Positions 1-4,933 of a DNA stretch of 7,431 nucleotides are shown in pieces; positions within the stretch are counted from its first letter, which is position 1, and each line of letters begins with the position of its first letter. The notes beneath the pieces are model-generated. The model saw only the letters and a list, made by a program, of their open reading frames with translations. It made no database searches and was not told the DNA's origin. The stretch comes from Candidatus Bathyarchaeota archaeon (GTDB taxonomy: Archaea; Thermoproteota; Bathyarchaeia; 40CM-2-53-6). Where the stretch lies: assembly GCA_005884605.1 (NCBI GenBank), contig VBBE01000179.1, forward strand, positions 1 through 7,431, given 5' to 3'. The translations under genes were made by a program, and so were the position numbers.

Positions 1-502
1 CCCCTGGCACCAGACGTGCCCGAGTCACCAGCATATGCCAAGCTGTCAAGAAAACGAGGGGGACTGCGGCTGCCTGTTCGAAGCTGAGTTTGTCGGGGAT
101 TGGAAGAATATTTGTTCCAGGAACAGTAACGTATTCAGCATAACCCCCCTGGGTCTCGTATCCTATGATCCTGTAAGACTCGCATAGACTGTCCCATCCG
201 TTGCTGCAATAATCGCAGATTCCACAGCTTATTCCTGGAGCGATCAAAACTCTCTCCGCACTAGAATGTCCGATGACGAGACTTCCAACCTCAGCGATTT
301 CTCCTGAAATGTCCGACCCAGAAATGTGCGGCAGGGGGATCCTTTCGCTCCTCGTTCCACGTCTGGCCCAAATGTCCAAGTGGTTCAGTGCACACGCTCT
401 CACTTTGACCAGAACTTCCGTCGGACCGATCTTTGGGTTAGGTGCTTCCTCGAACTGAAGCTTCTCGGGTCCGCCGAATTCGTGGAATCTGACTGCCTTC
501 AA
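1..502 (-). CDS. Zinc-containing alcohol dehydrogenase / quinone reductase-like MDR protein, N-terminal part (C-terminus beyond window)
   Basis: An open frame runs on the minus strand from a TTG at 502 to the window edge (167 codons, no stop). The N-terminus reads MKAVRFHEFGGPEKLQ, the usual opening of medium-chain dehydrogenases/reductases, and an in-frame TAG at 515-517 excludes a much longer start. A structural-zinc lobe is visible as C93-x2-C96-x2-C99-x7-C107. The positions of the classical catalytic zinc ligands hold N40-H41-L-D and G62-S63-D64 rather than Cys and His-Glu. That pattern fits the zinc-type ADH-like/quinone oxidoreductase subgroup. The family reduces or oxidises carbonyls, alcohols or quinones with NAD(P); the Rossmann domain would lie beyond the window, so cofactor preference cannot be read. 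A CTTAAAA box sits about 35 bp upstream. The gene diverges from the winged-helix gene at 620. The family call is firm; the substrate is unknown. Confidence 0.85.
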   Translation of the reverse strand, partial: MKAVRFHEFGGPEKLQFEEAPNPKIGPTEVLVKVRACALNHLDIWARRGTRSERIPLPHISGSDISGEIAEVGSLVIGHSSAERVLIAPGISCGICDYCSNGWDSLCESYRIIGYETQGGYAEYVTVPGTNILPIPDKLSFEQAAAVPLVFLTAWHMLVTRARLVPG

Positions 503-536
503 AACGGTCTTACGCTATCATCAGAAAAAATGACTG

Positions 537-543
537 TTTTAAG
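537..543 (-). promoter_or_regulatory. Candidate TATA box for the dehydrogenase gene
   Basis: CTTAAAA on the minus strand, centred about 38 bp upstream of the TTG start at 502. Transcription about 25 bp downstream would give a short leader of roughly 12 nt. The same heptamer appears at similar spacing in front of the RAM-domain gene (5204-5210), which supports both. No BRE was confirmed. Confidence 0.45.
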
Positions 544-619
544 TTCTCATAATGGGTCGTGAACAGTCTACCCTTAACTACCCCGCTCAATCCCTAACCG
601 AAATCTAGGTCAGCTAACC

Positions 620-1072
620 ATGTCCACGGGCTCGACGGAGGTCAGTGCTGACAGGATTGCGAGCGAGCTCAAGGGTAACACGTTAAGGGTATACTGGTTC
701 GTCATGAACGCCTCCAACCAAACAGTCGGCGTCCGGGAAGCTCAAAGAGCCTTGAACTTCTCAAGCCCCACTCTCGCCCTATACCATTTGGACAAGCTTC
801 GAGACCTCGGCCTCGTCTCTCGAGACGCTGGAGGGTACAAGCTGATCAAAGAAGTGAAAGTTGACGTTCTCAAGCAGTTCATGAAGCTCCCGGGCCAGTT
901 CTTCGTGCCCCGGTTCTCCCTCTATGCGGTCCTATTCACAGTCCTAACCATCTATTATGCCCTAAACCTCGTCACAGTCGATTTCTTCGCTTTCTTTGGC
1001 CTGCTATTCGGCGGGCTGGGCTCGACAATATTCTGGTTTGAAACCATCAAGACTTGGAGGCAGCGACCCTAG
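620..1072 (+). CDS. Winged-helix (ArsR-like) protein with two C-terminal membrane helices
   Basis: 150 residues from an ATG at 620, with a weak purine-rich AGGT about 10 nt upstream. Residues about 12-80 form a winged helix-turn-helix: SELKGNTLRVYWFVMN as first helix, VREAQRALN and SPTLALYHLDKLRDLGLV as the HTH pair, then a short wing RDAGGYKLI. Residues about 99-118 and 121-140 are two hydrophobic stretches separated by a short acidic turn, followed by a basic tail KTWRQRP, so the protein is probably a membrane-tethered DNA-binding regulator. The architecture is common in TACK archaea, but I know of no defined regulon or ligand. It lies 80 bp upstream of, and in line with, the DUF4382-like gene and diverges from the dehydrogenase, so either could be a target; that is inference. 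Confidence 0.85.
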   Translation: MSTGSTEVSADRIASELKGNTLRVYWFVMNASNQTVGVREAQRALNFSSPTLALYHLDKLRDLGLVSRDAGGYKLIKEVKVDVLKQFMKLPGQFFVPRFSLYAVLFTVLTIYYALNLVTVDFFAFFGLLFGGLGSTIFWFETIKTWRQRP

Positions 1073-1080
1073 AATTCATC

Positions 1081-1088
1081 AAAATATA
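1081..1088 (+). promoter_or_regulatory. Weak TATA-like element upstream of the DUF4382-like gene
   Basis: AAAATATA lies just after the stop of the winged-helix gene, about 65-70 bp before the ATG at 1153. It is AT-rich and could drive a separate transcript with a leader of roughly 40 nt. The 80-bp gap is also compatible with read-through from the gene at 620. Evidence is composition and spacing only. Confidence 0.25.
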
Positions 1089-1152
1089 GAACAGGTGTTC
1101 AAAATCGTTGAGTTAATTGGCAGAGTGACCCTAACGTGGGAAGAATAGACTG

Positions 1153-1779
1153 ATGGACCTAGCAACCAGAAAGATGGTCTACTATGGCCTGGTAGGTCTA
1201 CTCATAGCAGGGTCAACAATAGCCCTCTTCCAAGCTTCACCGGCCCAGATTCTTCCCAGAGACGGAACTCTTTCGATATACTTGGCAAATATACAACCAG
1301 ATATTTCAGGAAATCCAGGGATCACCCTTAGCGCGTTACCGTCTCCAATCCTCCAAACTCCCCAAAAGCTGTTCGGCAGCCTCCTTAGCCTGAATGTCAC
1401 AATCGATTCAGTGACAATTCATAGCAACGGCGACTTGAATGATGCTGGTATGACTACGAATACCAAGTTCACGTTTGACGTCATGAAACCACTCGATGTG
1501 TCAGCGCTAATCTCCAACGCCAAGGTCCCAGTTGAGAATGTAACAATGGTAAGCTTGCATGTTGGCAGCGCTACAGCAGCGGTCCAAGGGCTTGTTGGAC
1601 TTCAACCCGTAAAAGTTCCAAGTGACGAGCTAAAGATTCCTGTGAGCCCTGCGGTTCACATAAAGGCCCAGATGAGCTCAAGCATAGTAATTTCCGGAAC
1701 TGCTCACGTCGTATTTGCAGGAGCCAGCATAATCTTAACACCCGTTCTGCATGTAGAAAAGACAACTGGACCACAATAG
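1153..1779 (+). CDS. Membrane-anchored exported DUF4382-like protein
   Basis: 208 residues. The N-terminus has basic residues (R6, K7) followed by a hydrophobic segment at about 9-28, a signal sequence or signal anchor. The rest resembles the DUF4382 pattern: DGTLSIYLANIQPD at 37-50, a strand pair LNVTIDSVTIHSNGD at 80-94, a middle region with DV..LDVSALI, the hallmark-like VPSDELKIPV at 155-164, and a closing strand SIILTPVLHVEK at 192-203. DUF4382 proteins are extracytoplasmic beta-rich proteins of unknown function, found in archaea and bacteria. No lipobox cysteine follows the hydrophobic segment, so anchoring would be by the N-terminal helix. The gene follows the membrane winged-helix gene on the same strand and ends 25 bp before the convergent tRNA. 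Family assignment is by recalled pattern and needs a profile search. Confidence 0.7.
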   Translation: MDLATRKMVYYGLVGLLIAGSTIALFQASPAQILPRDGTLSIYLANIQPDISGNPGITLSALPSPILQTPQKLFGSLLSLNVTIDSVTIHSNGDLNDAGMTTNTKFTFDVMKPLDVSALISNAKVPVENVTMVSLHVGSATAAVQGLVGLQPVKVPSDELKIPVSPAVHIKAQMSSSIVISGTAHVVFAGASIILTPVLHVEKTTGPQ

Positions 1780-1796
1780 CAAATTCATGGTCGTTC

Positions 1797-1801
1797 AAAA
1801 G
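1797..1801 (-). terminator. T-run just downstream of the tRNA gene
   Basis: On the minus strand CTTTTG follows the encoded CCA of the tRNA after three bases (AAT). Archaeal RNA polymerase terminates at short T-runs, so this is a plausible terminator for the tRNA transcript. Confidence 0.35.
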
Positions 1802-1822
1802 ATTTGGTAGCGGGGGGTGGAT

Positions 1823-1844
1823 TTTCGGGTCCCACACGGGCCCT
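1823..1844 (-). other. tRNA intron 2, inside the T-loop (22 nt)
   Basis: The T-stem GGTGG/CCACC encloses 29 nt instead of 7. Removing 22 nt after TTCGA (or one base either side) restores the standard loop TTCGAAT. The insert folds as GGGCCC-GTGT-GGG(A)CCC, a strong hairpin with one bulged A. I could not draw a perfect canonical bulge-helix-bulge here, so the cut site is uncertain by one base (57/58, 58/59 or 59/60 in tRNA numbering). Confidence 0.65.
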
Positions 1845-1859
1845 TCGAACCACCGCTTG

Positions 1860-1885
1860 AGGATCGAACTCGGGCCGATCAATCT
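1860..1885 (-). other. tRNA intron 1, variable-region position (26 nt; boundaries approximate)
   Basis: The intron RNA can form an inner helix GATCG (1880-1876) / CGATC (1866-1862), followed on the 3' side by a three-base bulge CTC (1861-1859). A central GATT/AAGC helix with one A.G mismatch and a 5' bulge TGA (1887-1885) complete a relaxed bulge-helix-bulge. Cutting after the second base of each bulge removes 1885-1860 and leaves CAAGC as the variable loop. An alternative of the same length, 1881-1856, leaves AGATC, the usual archaeal initiator variable loop. The length is firm; the exact cut site is open. Confidence 0.65.
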
Positions 1886-1916
1886 CAGGGTTATGAGCCC
1901 TGCGGGTTAAACCTGG

Positions 1917-1933
1917 CTACCCCACCCCGCTAC
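1917..1933 (+). repeat. Left copy of 17-bp direct repeat (within tRNA 5' end)
   Basis: CTACCCCACCCCGCTAC covers the first 15 nt of the tRNA (acceptor stem 5' strand to start of D-arm) plus two leader bases. It matches 3428-3444 at 16 of 17 positions in the same orientation, 1511 bp away. Sequences beyond either side of the two copies are not similar. Confidence 0.8.
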
Positions 1934-1957
1934 GCGCTTCGGCGTAACCATTTCGGG

Positions 1958-1966
1958 TATTAAAGT
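1958..1966 (-). promoter_or_regulatory. TATA box of the initiator tRNA gene
   Basis: ACTTTAATA on the minus strand is centred 31 bp upstream of tRNA nucleotide 1, the expected distance for an archaeal tRNA promoter with a leader of a few bases. If the block right of 1933 is acquired DNA, this promoter came with it. Confidence 0.55.
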
Positions 1967-2003
1967 ACGAGCACGTAGCATGAATGCAATTTTCCCCTAG
2001 TCG

Positions 2004-2089
2004 GAGCATCACGCCAAGATACACAGACGTAACTGTCAGACACTTAGTATGAAGGACATGAGTTTCATAAGAGGGACTCGAGCATCACG
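2004..2089 (+). repeat. Short direct repeat GAGCATCACG (2004-2013 and 2080-2089)
   Basis: Two identical 10-mers lie 76 bp apart in the gene-free stretch between the tRNA promoter and tnpB. The second sits in a hairpin-forming sequence. No other gene was found in 1934-2216; this stretch holds only the tRNA promoter, this repeat and the two hairpins listed separately. Confidence 0.5.
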
Positions 2090-2102
2090 GGTGACCCGCT
2101 CG
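2079..2102 (+). repeat. Inverted repeat upstream of tnpB (CGAGC/GCTCG)
   Basis: A 5-bp stem CGAGC (2079-2083) / GCTCG (2098-2102) encloses a loop that itself contains CGGG...CCCG complementarity. It is a candidate subterminal hairpin of the left end of an IS200/IS605-type element, which are recognised as single-stranded hairpins. The family link is inference from position. Confidence 0.35.
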
Positions 2103-2180
2103 TCGTCTGTGGATATCTGTAAAACTTCAGTTGCCACGCCTCGTTCAGTTTCGCATTTCTCTATCCGTCTTATTATTGGT

Positions 2181-2195
2181 GTGTCCGGTGGACAC
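2181..2195 (+). repeat. Perfect 6-bp hairpin 21 bp before the tnpB start
   Basis: GTGTCC (2181-2186), loop GGT, GGACAC (2190-2195). It lies 21 bp before the tnpB TTG codon. It could be a left-end hairpin of the element or a structure in the tnpB leader affecting its translation. Confidence 0.5.
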
Positions 2196-2216
2196 CTGGA
2201 TGCTTAGTTCCCAAAA

Positions 2217-3374
2217 TTGGAAACTGTAAAGACAGTTGTTCAAAACCATCGACCGGAGCCCAAGCTCCTTGATCTGGCCGAACGATTCCGACAGATAGTC
2301 AATCTATCCATAACGATTGGATTGGAGAGAGGGAGAACTTCGCTCAAGTCTCTTTGTCTAGTAAGCTACCACCGACTGAAAATCTTCAGACTCCATCCAA
2401 GTACCGTTTATGCTATCTCCAGAGCAGCAGGGATCCTCAAGAACTATCGTAATCTTTCGAAGAAACATAGCGTTGGTGGGCCCTACTGTCGCCGACCAAG
2501 TCTGATCATTTGTTATGACCTGAAGATCAAGAATAATGAACTCAATCTACCCGGGGGTTTCCATATCCCACTGAACAATTACACTTTGAATGTTCTCAAA
2601 CAACCAGGCATCAGATTACGCTCCGCAACTCTCACAGTTTCAAGAGTTTGTATCTCTTTCTCGAAAGAGACATCGGAGGTGAACTGTGAGGGAATGCTTG
2701 GCATTGACAGAAACCTCAACAACATCACCGCCGCGGACTCGTTTGGCAACATCATTGTCAACGACCTGTCGAAAGTTACTGTTATCAAGTCGGCCTCACG
2801 GCGGACGATAGCCAGATTCAAGCGAAACGATAGCCGGATAAGGCGTCAGATAGCTAGTAAATACGGACGTATCCAAACGAATCGGACGCAATGGTTAGTC
2901 CATAATGCCTCTAAGGAAATTGTCGGACATGCCAAGACTAATCGTCTGAACATAGCCCTAGAGAACATCAAACACATCCGTCGCCTCTATCGCAAAGGAA
3001 GCGGTCAAGGACACTACTATCGTGCTCGATTGAACTCTTGGCCTTTCTACGAAGTTGAGCGTCAAATATCTTACAAGGCATCTTGGGAAGGATTGTCGGT
3101 TGTGCACGTGAGTCCGAGAGGAACAACGAGGAAGTGCTCGATATGCGGAGACCATTTAGCGTTCTCCAAACAGAGCAGCAGAATGCTTGGTTGTTCCTCT
3201 TGCGGCAATCTCGTAGACAGAGACGTAAATGCCGCACGGAACATTTTGTACAAAGCAGCAGGGCTGAGGTTCGGCCCGAAGGGACTATCAAGTGAAGCAG
3301 TGAAGGGGAACCCGACGTCTACGGTAATCCCTGGAGTCGATGTCAGTCAGCCAAGTCCAACAACTCAGTTTTGA
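2217..3374 (+). CDS. tnpB: TnpB RNA-guided nuclease (IS200/IS605-IS1341 type, OrfB)
   Basis: 385 residues, a normal TnpB length. It starts at TTG 2217, as an in-frame TAG lies 12 bp upstream. The N-terminal half has the usual TnpB segment FRQIVNLSITIGLERGRTS (24-42) and YAISRAAGILKNYRNL (65-80). The RuvC-like nuclease is complete: D164 in GIDRNL (motif I), E249 in IALENIKHIRR (motif II) and DRDVNAARN at 334-342 (motif III). A four-cysteine zinc finger C307-C310/C326-C329 sits between motifs II and III. No frameshift or missing catalytic residue is seen, so the protein could be active. TnpB proteins cut DNA next to a short motif using an omega-RNA from the element's right end. No TnpA transposase is present, so the copy is IS1341-like or a stranded accessory gene. 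The neighbouring genes are ordinary chromosomal functions. Confidence 0.93.
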   Translation: METVKTVVQNHRPEPKLLDLAERFRQIVNLSITIGLERGRTSLKSLCLVSYHRLKIFRLHPSTVYAISRAAGILKNYRNLSKKHSVGGPYCRRPSLIICYDLKIKNNELNLPGGFHIPLNNYTLNVLKQPGIRLRSATLTVSRVCISFSKETSEVNCEGMLGIDRNLNNITAADSFGNIIVNDLSKVTVIKSASRRTIARFKRNDSRIRRQIASKYGRIQTNRTQWLVHNASKEIVGHAKTNRLNIALENIKHIRRLYRKGSGQGHYYRARLNSWPFYEVERQISYKASWEGLSVVHVSPRGTTRKCSICGDHLAFSKQSSRMLGCSSCGNLVDRDVNAARNILYKAAGLRFGPKGLSSEAVKGNPTSTVIPGVDVSQPSPTTQF

Positions 3375-3427
3375 AGGCTCGAGGACTTGACGGAATCAAC
3401 TTGGGTAGGCTTCTTCGGAGGGAGAAT
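3250..3427 (+). ncRNA. Candidate omega-RNA region at the tnpB right end (extent approximate)
   Basis: In the TnpB family the guide RNA scaffold overlaps the 3' end of the ORF and the right end of the element, with the guide copied from the flanking DNA. The segment from about 3250 through the stop codon to the repeat at 3428 occupies that position. A small inverted repeat TTGA/TCAA (3387-3399) and GGAG/CTCC (3421-3434) are visible. No boundary was measured; the call rests on family knowledge and position. Confidence 0.3.
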
Positions 3428-3444
3428 CTACTCCACCCCGCTAC
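3428..3444 (+). repeat. Right copy of 17-bp direct repeat: remnant of an initiator tRNA 5' end
   Basis: CTACTCCACCCCGCTAC differs from 1917-1933 only at its fifth base. On the minus strand it reads GT-AGCGGGG-TG-GAGTAG, the opening of an initiator tRNA-Met. The sequence that follows on that strand (below 3428) contains no anticodon arm or T-arm, so no complete tRNA is present. A TATA-like CTAAAA lies 30 bp upstream on the minus strand. Confidence 0.75.
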
Positions 3445-3468
3445 AAGAGCGAGGCCGCCTCTGGCGAG

Positions 3469-3474
3469 TTTTAG
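3469..3474 (-). promoter_or_regulatory. TATA-like box correctly spaced for the tRNA 5'-end remnant
   Basis: CTAAAA on the minus strand is centred 30 bp upstream of the remnant's first tRNA base (complement of 3442). The intact tRNA gene's box is at 31 bp. The surrounding promoter sequences of the two are not similar, so this is not a simple copy of 1934-1970. It may be the orphaned original tRNA promoter. Confidence 0.4.
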
Positions 3475-3487
3475 AAGGTTTGACCGA

Positions 3488-3499
3488 AAGAAAATCAAT
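3488..3499 (-). terminator. T-rich stretch downstream of tiaS
   Basis: On the minus strand TTGATTTTCTTT lies 24-35 bp beyond the tiaS stop. It resembles the oligo-T signals used by archaeal RNA polymerase. Only composition and position support it. Confidence 0.25.
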
Positions 3500-3522
3500 G
3501 CAATTATCGATTCTCTGAGTCA

Positions 3523-4884
3523 TCAAGATGCAGTCGAAATTGAAGCTAGTGACTCCAAAGTCCGATCAATGTTGGCGTTGTCGATCTCGACGGAAATGGG
3601 GCGGCGAATCCCATCCCTAGAGGCCGGTTTGGTCAAATGTCGATGAGCTCTAGGCGGTGGAATGTAGACTCCTAGCGCGATTTTTCGATGTTCCAGCTTT
3701 TCGACCCTTGTTGTTCTTGGAAGCCGTGCTTTGCATTTTCTACATCTGAATCCTTGACCCCTACCCATTGATTCACACCGGGTGCCGCAGTTTGAACATG
3801 AAGGATTCTCCGTTCGAACCGTATCGACCAATCTGGTCAGCTCCAGTTTCTCGACATTCAAGGTCAATTCTCCAAGTGGTTGAAGACGAATGCCACCTGA
3901 AACAGTAACGGAGTCCCCAGGGGCTAGCTGAAGGGCAGTTTCGTGAACAGATCCCGTTGCACGGTAGGCTGCGCAGTCGACCGCGCCCGTCTCGTCACCT
4001 GTTCTGAAGATTACGTGGCCTCCTCGAGCGATCCGAGGGGGACCGCTGACTCTTCCGGTAATCACCGTGGACTGGTAGGGTCGAAGTGCTTCGATTCTTC
4101 TGTGACAACTGAGATGAGCATTTGTTCCTTGATTTGTCTTGAAGATCATGACCCTTTCGATAGGCTCATTGATCTCTAGTTGATTGAACGCTCTAGTGAC
4201 GCTGGTAGGATCATTCCCTCTAATGCCAAGAAGAACAGGGTCTGGACCATGAGGGCAAATGAGCACTCGGCCTGTTTCAGGGTCTATGTTGTTGAAAGTC
4301 AATTCGTGGAATAGTGTATCCATATGTCGAACTGAATCGTGGCTCACCCTTCTTGTCGTTCCAATATTTTCTGGCGTTCGGTATGCAATGATTTCGAATG
4401 TGTGATCGTAGTCGAGGTCAGCTCCGACACTTGCCAGTGCTCCGACGAGTCCCCGGGACCCTTTGAGCAAGTGCATTTCTGCGCGGGCACACTTTGCGAT
4501 CTGCCGTGCTTCTCTGACTGAGAGAACATCGTGTAGTGCTCTGGCGGAAAACTCACGTAACGGATTTGACACTCCGCCCTTGAGGAATACCACGGCGGGG
4601 TCCGTCGCTCGCTGCGCAAGATCTGTAGTGCGCTCGACAGTTGCGACAGCGATTTTCTTGACTTCTTCCAGTTGTTCTTCTTCGACAGTGAAATGTAGTG
4701 AGAGGGCTCCGTTTCCTCGTGTTTTCCAAGGAATGTTGGGGTTGAGCCTGACTAGCCAGGGAAAGTCGAGGGGTTTGAATTCTTGGGATACTAATTCTTG
4801 GAAAAGAAGCGTGGCCGTGTATGTGGTGCAACCAGCAAGTCTTGAATCGGTGTCATCGATTCCGATGTGAAATTCAGTTATCAC
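3523..4884 (-). CDS. tiaS: TiaS, tRNA(Ile2) 2-agmatinylcytidine synthetase
   Basis: 453 residues from GTG at 4884, slightly longer than typical TiaS (about 420). TiaS attaches agmatine to C34 of tRNA-Ile(CAU) using ATP, so that it reads AUA as Ile rather than AUG. Visible blocks: GIDDTDS (8-14) and GCTTYTA (18-24) at the N-terminus; RLNPNIPWKTRGNGA (46-60), a family signature; a central region with KGSRGLVGALASVGADL (141-157); an OB-fold at about 272-345 beginning TVITGRVSGPPR; and a zinc ribbon C363-C366/C381-C384. The extension after about residue 415 is not a motif I recognise. A GAGGAG stretch lies about 11 nt before the GTG, inside a possible hairpin. The gene follows the RAM-domain gene by 49 bp on the same strand, probably one operon. 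The enzyme must leave the initiator CAU tRNA encoded nearby unmodified. Confidence 0.95.
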   Translation of the reverse strand: MITEFHIGIDDTDSRLAGCTTYTATLLFQELVSQEFKPLDFPWLVRLNPNIPWKTRGNGALSLHFTVEEEQLEEVKKIAVATVERTTDLAQRATDPAVVFLKGGVSNPLREFSARALHDVLSVREARQIAKCARAEMHLLKGSRGLVGALASVGADLDYDHTFEIIAYRTPENIGTTRRVSHDSVRHMDTLFHELTFNNIDPETGRVLICPHGPDPVLLGIRGNDPTSVTRAFNQLEINEPIERVMIFKTNQGTNAHLSCHRRIEALRPYQSTVITGRVSGPPRIARGGHVIFRTGDETGAVDCAAYRATGSVHETALQLAPGDSVTVSGGIRLQPLGELTLNVEKLELTRLVDTVRTENPSCSNCGTRCESMGRGQGFRCRKCKARLPRTTRVEKLEHRKIALGVYIPPPRAHRHLTKPASRDGIRRPISVEIDNANIDRTLESLASISTAS

Positions 4885-4890
4885 TGGGGC

Positions 4891-4912
4891 AGAATCTCCT
4901 CAAGAGGATTCT
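4891..4912 (-). promoter_or_regulatory. Hairpin presenting the tiaS ribosome-binding site
   Basis: In the mRNA, AGAATC (4912-4907) pairs with GATTCT (4896-4891), leaving a 10-nt loop that contains GAGGA, the only Shine-Dalgarno-like sequence before the tiaS GTG. The site sits in the 49-bp gap after the RAM-domain gene. It could modulate tiaS translation relative to its upstream partner, or be incidental. Confidence 0.35.
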
Positions 4913-4933
4913 AATGATGGCTTTTGAAAGTGA

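Larger units (their letters stand above)
1805..1931 (-). tRNA. Initiator tRNA-Met (CAU) with two non-canonical introns and encoded CCA
   Basis: Read on the minus strand, the gene starts AGCGGGG at 1931 and ends CCCCGCT, discriminator A, CCA at 1805. D-arm: GGG at 1922-1920 pairs with CCC at 1906-1904. Anticodon arm: CAGGG, loop CTCATAA, CCCTG, with anticodon CAT at 1895-1893. T-stem: GGTGG at 1854-1850 pairs with CCACC at 1820-1816. Initiator hallmarks are the A1:U72 pair and three consecutive G:C pairs in the anticodon stem. Two stretches do not fit a tRNA. There are 26 extra nt between the anticodon stem and T-stem, and 22 extra nt inside the T-loop. Removing both leaves a normal 76-nt tRNA plus CCA. 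The gene converges on the DUF4382-like gene. Its 5' end carries a 17-bp sequence repeated at 3428-3444. Confidence 0.9.

Noticed and set aside
273..562. Two overlapping + strand open frames at the left end
   Set aside because: Their coding parts are antisense to the dehydrogenase gene, which shows a zinc lobe and a family N-terminus on the minus strand.
1823..1885. One single long intron instead of two
   Set aside because: The T-stem 5' strand GGTGG with TTCGA (1854-1845) lies between the two inserts and is needed for the mature tRNA, so two separate inserts are required.
1931..1946. TACGC/GCGTA hairpin at the tRNA 5' leader
   Set aside because: It is only 5 bp and overlaps the first tRNA base; with the TATA box at 1958-1966 it would mostly be within the short leader, so it is likely incidental.
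3360..3444. A second complete tRNA on the minus strand starting at 3442
   Set aside because: Only the first 15 or so bases resemble a tRNA; no anticodon arm or T-arm follows down to 3360, so it is a remnant or repeat, not a gene.
3371..3646. Open frame of 91 codons on the + strand overlapping the tiaS 3' end
   Set aside because: It lies mostly antisense to tiaS and over the tRNA remnant, has no recognisable motif, and its sequence is explained by the opposite strand.
4463..4870. 135-codon + strand open frame
   Set aside because: It is entirely antisense to the N-terminal half of tiaS, whose family motifs are clear; the composition is a low-complexity serine/arginine-rich shadow.
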